A stretch of DNA of 14,393 nt from Thiobacillus sp. (GTDB taxonomy: Bacteria; Pseudomonadota; Gammaproteobacteria; Burkholderiales; Thiobacillaceae): positions 1-14,393 of the forward strand of contig JAIWOL010000092.1 in the NCBI GenBank assembly GCA_020216925.1, given 5' to 3'. The notes below the pieces were generated by a model that saw nothing but the letters and a program-made list of their open reading frames with translations, was not told where the DNA came from and did no database searches. Position 1 is the stretch's first letter. The number at the start of each line of letters is the position of its first letter. Of this stretch, positions 1-6,661 are shown piece after piece. A program made the translations under genes and the position numbers.

Positions 1-146
1 AGAATCTGCTGCGCGCGCCCGGCAGCGTCCAGATCGAGGACGCCACGCTTTCTGTGACGGCCGGCGCGATGGAATACCGCACCGACCGCCGTACCCTCAA
101 ACTCACCGGGCGCGTCAAGGCCCGCTATCACACAAAGGCCCGATGA
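1..146 (+). CDS. lptC: LptC, LPS export protein, C-terminal fragment
   Basis: Partial gene cut by the left edge. The frame beginning at base 3 reads 47 codons to a TGA at 144–146. LptC is the bitopic inner-membrane protein that takes lipopolysaccharide from the LptB2FG extractor and passes it to LptA across the periplasm. The visible part looks like the last beta-strands of the jellyroll: a stretch reading VTAGAMEYRTDRRTLKLTG followed by RVKARY, the usual ending of LptC proteins. The stop overlaps the lptA start (ATGA), so the two are probably translationally coupled. The membrane anchor and most of the domain lie outside the window. The call rests on this C-terminal pattern together with lptA and lptB directly after it. 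Confidence 0.88.
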   Translation, partial: NLLRAPGSVQIEDATLSVTAGAMEYRTDRRTLKLTGRVKARYHTKAR

Positions 147-688
147 ACGTCATGCTGCCCGCCTCCACCCGCCTGTTCGTCGCCCTGTGCCTGGGCTGCG
201 TCGCGGCTGTCGCCCACGCCGAAAAGGCAGATCGCGACAAGCCCGTGAATCTCGAAGCCAACACGGTCACGCTCGACGACATCAGAAAACTCAGCGTCTA
301 CGACGGCAACGTCATCCTCAGCCAGGGCACGCTCACGCTACGCGCCGACCGCGTGCAGGTAGCGCAGAAAAACGGCGAACTGGATACCGTCACGGCCACC
401 GGACGGCCGGTGGCATTCCGCCAGAAACTGGATGGCCGCGACGAATACATCGAAGGATTTGCCGACCGCATCGAATACAACGGCGCGACGAGCGATCTCG
501 AACTCATCGGTCAGGCGCGCCTGCGGCGAGGCACCGATGAACTGCGTGGCGCCCGCATTTCCTACAACGCGAGCACCGAGTTCTACAAGGTTGTGGGCCA
601 GCCGGGCGCGCAGTCGCCGACTGGCCGGGTGCGTGCCGTGATCCGGCCGAAACCCCGCGCCGACCAGCCCGTAGCAGGCAAGCCATGA
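143..688 (+). CDS. lptA: LptA, periplasmic LPS-bridge protein
   Basis: 181 residues. LptA forms the periplasmic bridge of stacked jellyroll domains that carries LPS from LptC to the outer-membrane LptDE complex. Residues 1–26 look like a Sec signal peptide (hydrophobic core around 11–24, cleavage after AHA at 24–26). The mature part starts with the family pattern [13 protein letters not shown], followed by [18 protein letters not shown] and later repeats of the OstA-type beta-strand pattern to about residue 145. The last ~30 residues are a Pro/Arg-rich tail. The chosen start overlaps the lptC stop. A second Met at codon 4 would give a slightly shorter signal peptide. The 3' end overlaps lptB by four bases (ATGA), as expected for an lptCAB operon. 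Confidence 0.95.
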   Translation: MNVMLPASTRLFVALCLGCVAAVAHAEKADRDKPVNLEANTVTLDDIRKLSVYDGNVILSQGTLTLRADRVQVAQKNGELDTVTATGRPVAFRQKLDGRDEYIEGFADRIEYNGATSDLELIGQARLRRGTDELRGARISYNASTEFYKVVGQPGAQSPTGRVRAVIRPKPRADQPVAGKP

Positions 689-1407
689 GCCGCATCGTCG
701 CCCGGGGGCTGAAAAAGATCTACGGCAAGCGCACCGTGGTTCATGATGTGTCGTTCGAGGTCGGCAGCGGCGAGGTCGTCGGCCTGCTTGGCCCGAACGG
801 TGCCGGCAAGACCACCTGCTTCTACATGGTGGTGGGCCTGGTTGCGGCGGACGGCGGCAATGTCATGCTGGATGACCACGACCTCACCCACATGCCCATT
901 CACCAGCGCGCGCGGCTGGGCCTGTCCTATTTGCCGCAGGAGCCTTCGATCTTTCGCAAGCTCACGGTCGAGCAGAACATCGAGGCCATCCTGGAGCTCA
1001 AGTCCTACAGCAGGGACGAACGCAAGGAACACCTGGAAAACCTGCTGGAAGACCTGCATATCGCGCACCTGCGAGGCGCGGCCGCCGTCAGCCTCTCGGG
1101 CGGCGAGCGGCGGCGGGTGGAAATCGCACGGGCGCTCGCCATCAACCCGCGCTTTGTCCTGCTGGACGAACCCTTTGCCGGTGTCGATCCCATCGCCGTA
1201 ATCGACATCCAGAAACTTGTTCACTTCCTGATCGAGCGCGACATCGGTGTCCTCATCACCGATCACAACGTGCGCGAAACCCTGGGCATCTGCAACCGCG
1301 CCTACATCATCAACGAAGGCCGGGTGCTCACCGCAGGCACCCCCGACCTCATCATCCAGGACGACAACGCGCGCAAGGTTTATCTCGGGGAAAATTTCCG
1401 CCTGTAA
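685..1407 (+). CDS. lptB: LptB, LPS export ABC transporter ATPase
   Basis: 240 residues, the usual LptB length. This cytoplasmic ATPase powers LPS extraction from the inner membrane together with LptF and LptG (not in this window). All nucleotide-binding motifs are present: Walker [10 protein letters not shown] at 36–44, Q-loop Gln85, ABC signature LSGG at 137–140, Walker B FVLLDE at 157–162 and switch His194 in DHNVRE. The C-terminal ending YLGENFRL is typical of LptB. The start overlaps the lptA stop, so synthesis is probably coupled. The gene is followed by a 72-base gap before rpoN, the same lptB–rpoN order as in E. coli and many other Proteobacteria. Confidence 0.98.
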   Translation: MSRIVARGLKKIYGKRTVVHDVSFEVGSGEVVGLLGPNGAGKTTCFYMVVGLVAADGGNVMLDDHDLTHMPIHQRARLGLSYLPQEPSIFRKLTVEQNIEAILELKSYSRDERKEHLENLLEDLHIAHLRGAAAVSLSGGERRRVEIARALAINPRFVLLDEPFAGVDPIAVIDIQKLVHFLIERDIGVLITDHNVRETLGICNRAYIINEGRVLTAGTPDLIIQDDNARKVYLGENFRL

Positions 1408-1450
1408 GCTGCCACGGGCGCCAGACAATCGCGTTAAACTTGACTCAAGT

Positions 1451-1466
1451 CGGCACACTTCTTGCC
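1451..1466 (+). promoter_or_regulatory. Candidate sigma-54 -24/-12 element before rpoN
   Basis: The stretch reads cGGCAC, five bases, TTGCc. This matches the sigma-54 consensus TGGCAC-N5-TTGCW at GGCAC and TTGC, with the invariant GG (1452–1453) and GC (1464–1465) ten bases apart. The predicted transcript would begin near 1477, only about three bases before the rpoN ATG, so a normal leader is impossible. If the site is real it may bind sigma-54 holoenzyme for autoregulation rather than drive ordinary expression. This is a motif match only. Confidence 0.4.
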
Positions 1467-1479
1467 GTAGTCAGGTTTC

Positions 1480-2892
1480 ATGAAGCACAGCCTCCAACTC
1501 AAGCTCGGCCAGCACCTCACGCTCACGCCCCAACTGCAACAGTCGATCCGGCTATTGCAGCTGTCGACGCTGGAACTCAACCAGGAACTGGAGCAGATGC
1601 TCCAGGACAATCCCCTGCTCGAACGCGAGGAAGAGGACGAGCCGAGCTTGAATGCCGATGCCGAATCGCAGAGCACCGACACGCCGCAGCATGCAGACAG
1701 TGCCGAACCCGATCCTTCGGCCACGCTCGACGACGTCGACTGGAACGACTACAGCGCGGCAGCGGGCGACGACGAGGACGGCGAGTACAGCCAGGGAGCC
1801 GTGACGGGAGCCAGCCTGCGCGAACATCTGCTCAACCAGCTCATTGTCAGCCCGTTGAGTCTGCGCGACCGCACCCTCGTTGCGGCGCTCATCGACGATC
1901 TCGATGAAGCCGGATTCCTCACCCAGCCGCTGGCCGACATCACCGCCAGCCTTGCCGAAGAAATCGAGGAACTCGAGCCCGAGGAAGTCGAAACCGCGCT
2001 CAAACACCTGCAGAACATGGACCCGACCGGCGTCGGCGCGCGCAACCTGGCCGAATGCCTCACGCTGCAACTGCGCGCCCTGCCCGCCGACACCCCGATG
2101 CGCGAGATCGCCATGCGGCTGACCTCGCATTATCTCGACCTGCTCGCCGCGCGCGACGTCGGCAAACTGAAAAAAATGCTCGGTATCGACGACGTCGCCT
2201 TGCGTGCCGCGCGCACGCTGATCCTGTCGATGAACCCGCGGCCCGGTGCCGCATTCAGCGCCGACGAAACGCACTACGTGATTCCCGATGTTTACGTACG
2301 CAAGGTCAAGGGCATGTGGATCGCCAGCCTCAACGCCGACGCCATGCCCAAACTGCGCGTCAACCGTGTGTATGCCGACATACTGGCGCGCCATCGCGAA
2401 TCCGGCGGCAGCCAGCTCGCCAGCCAGCTACAGGAAGCGCGCTGGCTGATCAAGAACGTGCAGCAGCGTTTCGACACCATCCTGCGCGTCTCACAAGCCA
2501 TCGTCGACCGGCAGAAACATTTCTTCGAACACGGAGAAGTCGCAATGCGCCCGCTGGTGCTGCGCGAAATCGCCGACGCCGTGGAACTGCACGAATCGAC
2601 CATCTCACGCGTCACCACCCAAAAGTTCATGATGACGCCGCGCGGCCTGTACGAGCTGAAATATTTCTTTGGCAGCCATGTCGCCACCGATAGCGGCGGC
2701 GCCTGCTCCTCTACCGCCATCCGCGCGCTCATCAAGCAGATGATCGCGGCCGAGAATGGCAAAAAACCGCTCTCCGATGGTCAGTTGGCCGAAGTTCTCG
2801 GCCAGCAGGGCATCGTCGTCGCCCGCCGCACCGTCGCCAAATACCGCGAATCGCTGCAGATTCCGCCGGCCAACATGCGGCGCACGCTCTGA
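1480..2892 (+). CDS. rpoN: RNA polymerase sigma-54 factor
   Basis: 470 residues, close to the usual ~480. Sigma-54 directs RNA polymerase to -24/-12 promoters that need AAA+ activators, typically for nitrogen, carbon, motility or aromatic metabolism genes. Region I is the Gln/Leu-rich N-terminus (about 1–50, opening MKHSLQLKLGQ). Region II is an acidic linker (about 51–110, rich in Asp/Glu/Ser). The core-binding domain spans roughly 110–290. A helix-turn-helix lies near 361–380 (LREIADAVELHESTISRVT) and the RpoN box ARRTVAKYRE is at 448–457, contacting the -24 element. Region I at the very N-terminus fixes the start. The ribosome site is weak (AGG at 1472–1474). A sigma-54-like site sits just upstream. 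Intact, no missing parts. Confidence 0.98.
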   Translation: MKHSLQLKLGQHLTLTPQLQQSIRLLQLSTLELNQELEQMLQDNPLLEREEEDEPSLNADAESQSTDTPQHADSAEPDPSATLDDVDWNDYSAAAGDDEDGEYSQGAVTGASLREHLLNQLIVSPLSLRDRTLVAALIDDLDEAGFLTQPLADITASLAEEIEELEPEEVETALKHLQNMDPTGVGARNLAECLTLQLRALPADTPMREIAMRLTSHYLDLLAARDVGKLKKMLGIDDVALRAARTLILSMNPRPGAAFSADETHYVIPDVYVRKVKGMWIASLNADAMPKLRVNRVYADILARHRESGGSQLASQLQEARWLIKNVQQRFDTILRVSQAIVDRQKHFFEHGEVAMRPLVLREIADAVELHESTISRVTTQKFMMTPRGLYELKYFFGSHVATDSGGACSSTAIRALIKQMIAAENGKKPLSDGQLAEVLGQQGIVVARRTVAKYRESLQIPPANMRRTL

Positions 2893-2914
2893 TCCCGCAA
2901 GCCGATCCCGCAAG
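2891..2914 (+). repeat. Two tandem 11-base copies after the rpoN stop
   Basis: GATCCCGCAAG occurs at 2891–2901 and again at 2904–2914, a period of 13 bases, overlapping the last two bases of the rpoN stop codon. It looks like a local slippage duplication. The second copy supplies one arm of the terminator-like hairpin that follows. Confidence 0.7.
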
Positions 2915-2921
2915 GCTTTTT
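2899..2921 (+). terminator. Weak terminator-like hairpin after rpoN
   Basis: AAGCC (2899–2903) can pair with GGCTT (2914–2918) across a 10-base loop, with a run of five T at 2917–2921. The stem is only five pairs and shares two T with the run, so termination is likely partial at best. It would partly separate rpoN from hpf, consistent with promoter candidates further down the same gap. Confidence 0.3.
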
Positions 2922-2952
2922 CGACACGCGTTGCAACACCCCGCCGGCGCGC

Positions 2953-2981
2953 TTGAATGTGCCCAGTTTTCGTCCCACAAT
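2953..2981 (+). promoter_or_regulatory. Candidate sigma-70 promoter for hpf
   Basis: TTGAAT at 2953–2958 and CACAAT at 2976–2981 are 17 bases apart, each matching four of six consensus bases. The start would fall near 2988, giving a ~75-base leader before hpf. It is plausible because the rpoN–hpf gap is 170 bases and holds a hairpin after rpoN. There is no further support. Confidence 0.35.
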
Positions 2982-3012
2982 GAAATCGAGCGTGACGAAA
3001 CGCTTCCGGCAA

Positions 3013-3028
3013 CGGCACTGCAACTGCT
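3013..3028 (+). promoter_or_regulatory. Candidate sigma-54 -24/-12 element before hpf
   Basis: The stretch reads cGGCAC, five bases, cTGCt, with GG (3014–3015) and GC (3026–3027) ten bases apart, close to TGGCAC-N5-TTGCW. Transcription would start near 3039, about 24 bases before the hpf ATG, leaving room for the GGAGG ribosome site at 3054–3058. Position and spacing suit a real promoter, but this is a motif match only. No enhancer site for an activator was identified. Confidence 0.38.
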
Positions 3029-3062
3029 TGTCCGGCTTACCCCAGCAGACTTTGGAGGTTTT

Positions 3063-3407
3063 ATGAATCTGACGATTTCCGGCCATCATCTGGAAGTGAC
3101 TCCCGCGATCCGCGCCTATGTGTCCGAAAAGCTCGAACGCGTCAAACGCCATTTCGACCACGTCATCAATGTCACAGTCATCATGCAGGTCGAAAAACTG
3201 GCCCACAAGGTGGAAGCCACCCTGCACGTCAAAGGTCACGATTTCCACGCCCACAGCGAGGACGGCAACATGTACGCGGCCATCGATCTTCTGGCCGACA
3301 AGCTGGACCGCCAGATCGTCAAGCACAAGGAAAAATCCGGCGATGTCCACCAAGGCAGCGGCGGCCTCAAGCATCAGTCCACAGCAGCACAGCCTGACCC
3401 GTTGTAA
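3063..3407 (+). CDS. hpf: Ribosome hibernation-promoting factor, short form
   Basis: 114 residues. HPF binds the decoding centre of the 30S subunit and helps form inactive 100S ribosome dimers when growth stops. The N-terminal domain has the family pattern: MNLTISGHHLEVTPAIRAYV, then VKRHFDHVINVTVIM and the ending GNMYAAIDLLADKLDRQI around residues 77–95. There is only a ~20-residue polar tail and no second dimerisation domain, so this is the short form. The start is set by GGAGG at 3054–3058 and the conserved opening; an upstream in-frame start at 2931 lacks family support. It sits between rpoN and ptsN as in E. coli. Promoter candidates of both sigma-70 and sigma-54 type precede it. Confidence 0.96.
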   Translation: MNLTISGHHLEVTPAIRAYVSEKLERVKRHFDHVINVTVIMQVEKLAHKVEATLHVKGHDFHAHSEDGNMYAAIDLLADKLDRQIVKHKEKSGDVHQGSGGLKHQSTAAQPDPL

Positions 3408-3417
3408 GTACGCCACG

Positions 3418-3441
3418 CCGGGGTCGGCAAGCCGTCCCCGG
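3418..3441 (+). repeat. Imperfect inverted repeat between hpf and ptsN
   Basis: CCGGGGTCGGC (3418–3428) faces GCCGTCCCCGG (3431–3441), complementary at ten of eleven positions. It begins 11 bases after the hpf stop. No T-run follows. It may act as a transcript 3'-end hairpin for hpf or as a protein-binding site, since it lies directly before the TATAAT box at 3445. Confidence 0.55.
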
Positions 3442-3444
3442 ACG

Positions 3445-3450
3445 TATAAT
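3445..3450 (+). promoter_or_regulatory. Perfect -10 box, candidate ptsN operon promoter
   Basis: A TATAAT hexamer stands out in GC-rich DNA 42 bases before the ptsN ATG. No good -35 is seen: the region 17 bases upstream falls inside the inverted repeat at 3418–3441. Transcription would start near 3457. It would serve ptsN, hprK, rapZ and the genes joined to them. An activator may be needed if the promoter is real. Confidence 0.45.
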
Positions 3451-3491
3451 CCGCCCGCGCCGGATTGTCGAACCGGCAGCGCAACCGGCAC

Positions 3492-3947
3492 ATGAACCTG
3501 ATCGCACCCCTCGTCGCTCCGGAAACCACCTTGCTCGATCTCAGCTTCTCCAGCAAGAAGAAGCTTTTCGAGCACGCCGCGGAACTGTTTGCGCAGACGC
3601 AGGGGCTGAAATCGTCCGACATATTCAGCAGCCTGTTCGAACGCGAACGCCTGGGCTCGACCGCGCTGGGCTGCGGCATCGCCATTCCGCATGGCCGCAT
3701 CAAAGGCATGAAGGATGCGCATGGCGCCTTTTATCGCCTGAAGTCGCCCCTCGAATTCGACGCGCCCGACAACCAGCCGGTCACGCTGTGCTTCGTGCTG
3801 CTGGTTCCCAAGGACGCCAACGAGCGCCATTTGCAAATTCTGGGCGAACTCGCCCAGCTGTTCGGCGACGAGGCCATGCGCGATGCCATGATGCGGGCGC
3901 CTTCTCCCGAAGCGCTGGTCACCCTGCTTGGCGCCTGGTCCGGCTGA
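3492..3947 (+). CDS. ptsN: PTS EIIA-Ntr regulatory protein
   Basis: 151 residues, the normal EIIA-Ntr size. It is the terminal phosphate acceptor of the nitrogen PTS (EI-Ntr to NPr/HPr to EIIA-Ntr), which regulates rather than transports; in E. coli it affects potassium uptake and other targets by binding partners. The active site is His67 in GIAIPHGRIKG, the family signature. No transport domains are attached. The start at 3492 matches the usual opening MNLIAPL; an in-frame ATG at 3465 would add nine Arg-rich residues without family support. No Shine-Dalgarno sequence is visible; instead the leader has AACCGGCA twice (3471–3478, 3483–3490). hprK follows after three bases. Confidence 0.96.
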   Translation: MNLIAPLVAPETTLLDLSFSSKKKLFEHAAELFAQTQGLKSSDIFSSLFERERLGSTALGCGIAIPHGRIKGMKDAHGAFYRLKSPLEFDAPDNQPVTLCFVLLVPKDANERHLQILGELAQLFGDEAMRDAMMRAPSPEALVTLLGAWSG

Positions 3948-3950
3948 ACC

Positions 3951-4904
3951 ATGACCGGGGTTGCCCACGTCACCGTTGAAACTCTGTTTCACGACATGGC
4001 GAGCGATCTGGGGCTTGAATGGGTAGCCGGACAGGCTGGCGGGCAACGCATCCTCTCGTCCGAAACCGTGCAGAAGCCCACGCTCGCACTCATCGGCCAT
4101 CTCAACTTCATCCATCCCAATCGGGTACAGGTTCTTGGCTGTGCCGAGATGGACTATCTGCGGCGCCTCAGTCCCGCCGGGCTGGACGACGCCATCGGAC
4201 ATCTGTTCTCGACCGAACTGGCCGCCATCATCGTTGCCAATGGCGAAGCAGTGCCCACCATTCTGCTCGACGCCGCCGAACGCTGCCAGACGCCGCTCTT
4301 TACCTCGCCGCTCCCCGGCCCCATCCTGATGTCCCATCTGGGCCATTACCTCACGCAGGAACTGGCCGACACGGATTCGGTACATGGCGTCTTTCTCGAA
4401 GTGCTGGGCCTGGGGGTGCTGCTCAAGGGCGACGCCGGCGTCGGCAAGAGCGAACTTGCCCTGGAACTCATTACGCGCGGCCATCGGCTGGTGGCCGATG
4501 ATGTGGTCGAGCTGAAGCACGTTGCCCCGGAGACGCTCGAAGGCTCGTGCCCGCCGCTGATCCGCGACTTTCTTGAGGTGCGCGGGCTGGGCATCCTCAA
4601 CATCCGGTACCTGTTCGGCGAAACAGCCGTCAAGTTGCAGAAAAACCTCAAGCTCATCGTCGAACTCGTCCAGCCGAAAGAAATCGGCGAGGTAGGCCTC
4701 AACCGGCTCGACATGGTGGCATCGACGGAAACCATCCTCGGCGTGGCAATCCCCAAGGTGCGGATACCTGTCGCAGCCGGACGCAACCTGGCCGTACTGG
4801 TCGAGGCTGCGGTGCGCAATCACATTCTCAAGAGCCGGGGCATCAATCCGGTCGAACTATTCATCCATCGCCAGCGGGCCGCCATCGACGGCGCAGGCAA
4901 ATGA
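3951..4904 (+). CDS. hprK: HPr kinase/phosphorylase
   Basis: 317 residues. HprK/P phosphorylates and dephosphorylates HPr on Ser46, setting how much HPr can pass phosphate along the PTS. The N-terminal domain (about 1–135) has the expected [13 protein letters not shown] stretch. The kinase domain carries Walker [10 protein letters not shown] at 160–168, preceded by conserved His146-Gly, then the HprK signature [15 protein letters not shown] near 209–223 and [20 protein letters not shown] in the C-terminal third. Everything needed for activity is visible. It begins three bases after ptsN and ends in an ATGA overlap with rapZ. This ptsN–hprK–rapZ order is common in Betaproteobacteria, whereas E. 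coli lacks hprK. No HPr gene (ptsH) lies in the window. Confidence 0.97.
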   Translation: MTGVAHVTVETLFHDMASDLGLEWVAGQAGGQRILSSETVQKPTLALIGHLNFIHPNRVQVLGCAEMDYLRRLSPAGLDDAIGHLFSTELAAIIVANGEAVPTILLDAAERCQTPLFTSPLPGPILMSHLGHYLTQELADTDSVHGVFLEVLGLGVLLKGDAGVGKSELALELITRGHRLVADDVVELKHVAPETLEGSCPPLIRDFLEVRGLGILNIRYLFGETAVKLQKNLKLIVELVQPKEIGEVGLNRLDMVASTETILGVAIPKVRIPVAAGRNLAVLVEAAVRNHILKSRGINPVELFIHRQRAAIDGAGK

Positions 4905-5749
4905 GCGCGCCCATGCAGATCGTGCTGGTATCCGGACTCTCCGGCTCGGGCAAGAGCATTGCCATCGCCGTACTCGAAGACATGGGTTTTTACTGCGTCG
5001 ACAACCTGCCGCTGGCGATGCTAAGACCACTGGTCGATCACCTTCAGCGGGAACGGGTCGAGCGTGTCGCCGTCGCCATCGATGCGCGCAGCGGGGCCAG
5101 CTTCGCGCAACTGCCCGCGCTGGCCGATTCCTTGCGCGCCCAGGGCCACGACCTGCGCGTCATCTTCCTCGAAGCCAAAACCCTCTCGCTGGTGAAACGC
5201 TTTTCCGAGACGCGCCGCCGCCATCCCCTGTCGAGCGACACGGTTTCGCTCGCGGAGGCCATTCAGCTCGAGCGCGAAACGCTTGCCGACATTGCCCCGC
5301 TGGCCCACCGCATCGATACCAGCGACCTGTCGGCCTCCGCATTGCGCTTGTGGATCAAAGACCTGGTGGGACAGGACCGCTCGCGCATCACGCTGCTGTT
5401 CGAGTCCTTCGGCTTCAAGCACGGCATTCCGCTCGACGCCGACCTGGTCTTTGACGTGCGCTGCCTGCCCAATCCGCACTACGTTGCCGAACTGCGTCCA
5501 CTCACCGGGCGCGACGCGCCGGTGCAGGCCTTTCTGCAAGACAGCGCGGATGCCATGGCGCTGCTCGCCGACATTCGCGGTTTTGTCGAGAACTGGCTGC
5601 CCTGCTTCATCCGCGACCATCGCGCCTATCTCACCGTGGCCATCGGCTGCACCGGCGGCCAGCACCGTAGCGTGTATTTCGCCGAAACCCTCGCCGCCGC
5701 CTTCCGCGAACGCGAGCAGGTTCTGGTGCGTCACCGCGAACTGTCCTGA
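4901..5749 (+). CDS. rapZ: RapZ-family nucleotide-binding protein
   Basis: 282 residues. In E. coli RapZ (YvcJ family) binds small RNA GlmZ and guides RNase E to it, controlling amino-sugar synthesis. Visible motifs: Walker A GLSGSGKS at 12–19, then [13 protein letters not shown], and the C-terminal domain hallmark [15 protein letters not shown] near 247–261. The protein ends VRHRELS, so it appears to lack the short Lys/Arg tail that E. coli RapZ uses for RNA binding. Function in this organism may therefore differ, for instance sensing a metabolite. The ATG at 4901 overlaps the hprK stop; ATG at 4913 (Met5) is an alternative. The stop overlaps the next start by one base. Confidence 0.95.
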   Translation: MSAPMQIVLVSGLSGSGKSIAIAVLEDMGFYCVDNLPLAMLRPLVDHLQRERVERVAVAIDARSGASFAQLPALADSLRAQGHDLRVIFLEAKTLSLVKRFSETRRRHPLSSDTVSLAEAIQLERETLADIAPLAHRIDTSDLSASALRLWIKDLVGQDRSRITLLFESFGFKHGIPLDADLVFDVRCLPNPHYVAELRPLTGRDAPVQAFLQDSADAMALLADIRGFVENWLPCFIRDHRAYLTVAIGCTGGQHRSVYFAETLAAAFREREQVLVRHRELS

Positions 5750-6114
5750 TGCTGAAGGCCGGTGATTTCGCCGTGCTCGCCGCCGGCACCGCAGCCGTTG
5801 CCGCATTGGCCTGGTGGGCCTGGCTTGCGCCTTCAGCCCTTGCCGACACCGCGCTCGTCCGTGCCGCCGGAAAAGTCGTGCACAGCGTGCCTTTGAACCG
5901 TGCGCAGATCCTGGTCGTCAGCGGGCCGCTCGGCCCCACCCGCATCGAAATCGCACCGGGACGCGCACGCGTCCAGGCCGACCCCTCGCCGCGTCAGCTT
6001 TGCGTCAGACAAGGGTGGCTTGTGCGCGCAGGCGATGCCGCGCTGTGCCTGCCCAACCAGGTCAGCCTGGAATTGCGTGGCCGCCAATCCCCTTATGACA
6101 CCCTCGGCTATTGA
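5749..6114 (+). CDS. NusG domain II-containing membrane-anchored protein
   Basis: 121 residues. A hydrophobic segment at about 7–29 should anchor it in the inner membrane with the rest outside the cytoplasm. The exported part matches the NusG_II family (Pfam PF07009): IEIAPGRARV near 66–75, then PRQLCVRQGWLVRAGD and CLPNQVSLELRG, with Cys85 and Cys100. Despite the name this is not the transcription factor NusG. From memory, family members in Gram-positive bacteria occur beside Gx-transporter and FMN-transferase genes, in flavin-based electron-transfer loci (EetA-like); the biochemical role is not settled. It overlaps rapZ by one base and the next gene by 20 bases, and the same two-gene pairing is seen here. 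Confidence 0.82.
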   Translation: MLKAGDFAVLAAGTAAVAALAWWAWLAPSALADTALVRAAGKVVHSVPLNRAQILVVSGPLGPTRIEIAPGRARVQADPSPRQLCVRQGWLVRAGDAALCLPNQVSLELRGRQSPYDTLGY

Positions 6115-6661
6115 ACTCCACGTCACCGCCGAAGACCGCTGCATGGCGCGTCTGGCTGCGCTTGCGCTCGGGCTCACACTGGCCGAAGCCGTCATTCCCA
6201 GTCCGATCCCGGGTGTGAAACCGGGGCTGGCCAACATCATCGTCCTGCTGGTGCTGCTGCAATACGGCTGGCGCGCGGCCGCCTGGGTGTCCGGCCTGCG
6301 CGTGCTGGCCGGCGGCATCCTGCTCGGCATGCTGTTCGCGCCGGGTTTCTGGCTATCTGCCGCCGGCGCGTGCGCAAGCCTCGCCGCGCTGGCCGCCGCG
6401 CGCCATCTGCCGGCACGCCACTTCGGCCCGGTGAGCCTGTCGGTCATCGCCGCCTTCGCCCACATTGCGGGACAACTGGCGCTGGCCGCCGCATGGCTTC
6501 TGCCCGCTGCGGCCATTTTCAAGATGCTGCCAGTGTTCGCCGCCGCCGCGCTGGTGTTCGGTACGGTCAACGGGGTCGCGGCCGCCCGCCTGCTGCCGCG
6601 CATGGCGCTTGCCGCGCCTGCGCCCGACAGGCGACAATCCGGCCCATGCCCTACCCTCTGA
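6095..6661 (+). CDS. Gx transporter family (Hpre_diP_synt_I) membrane protein
   Basis: 188 residues, very hydrophobic, with perhaps five membrane helices. The motif [20 protein letters not shown] followed by [12 protein letters not shown], then AHIAGQL and a final KMLPVF helix is the PF07456 pattern. That family is often named heptaprenyl diphosphate synthase component I, but has no prenyltransferase motifs and looks more like an ECF-type substrate-binding membrane component. The substrate is unknown; flavin or a prenyl compound are guesses from neighbours. Start chosen at 6095, overlapping the previous gene by 20 bases; ATG at 6143 is a shorter alternative that keeps all the family motifs. 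It overlaps ubiX by 16 bases, suggesting coupled translation. Confidence 0.82.
   Translation: MTPSAIELHVTAEDRCMARLAALALGLTLAEAVIPSPIPGVKPGLANIIVLLVLLQYGWRAAAWVSGLRVLAGGILLGMLFAPGFWLSAAGACASLAALAAARHLPARHFGPVSLSVIAAFAHIAGQLALAAAWLLPAAAIFKMLPVFAAAALVFGTVNGVAAARLLPRMALAAPAPDRRQSGPCPTL

Noticed and set aside
1440..1468. TTGACT as a sigma-70 promoter for rpoN
   Set aside because: The -35 is good but the hexamer 17 bases on (TGCCGT) is a poor -10, and nothing better is found within two bases.
2781..4823. Very long minus-strand open frame (about 680 codons)
   Set aside because: It lies fully antisense to hpf, ptsN and hprK, all strongly recognised; the translation has no family pattern. Long antisense frames are expected in GC-rich DNA.
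5900..6094. Upstream extension of the Gx-transporter protein
   Set aside because: The added Arg/Ser-rich residues overlap the NusG_II gene and do not match the family, whose similarity begins after 6095.
6370..6645. Upstream extension of UbiX
   Set aside because: It is the Gx-transporter gene read out of phase; UbiX similarity starts at 6646.
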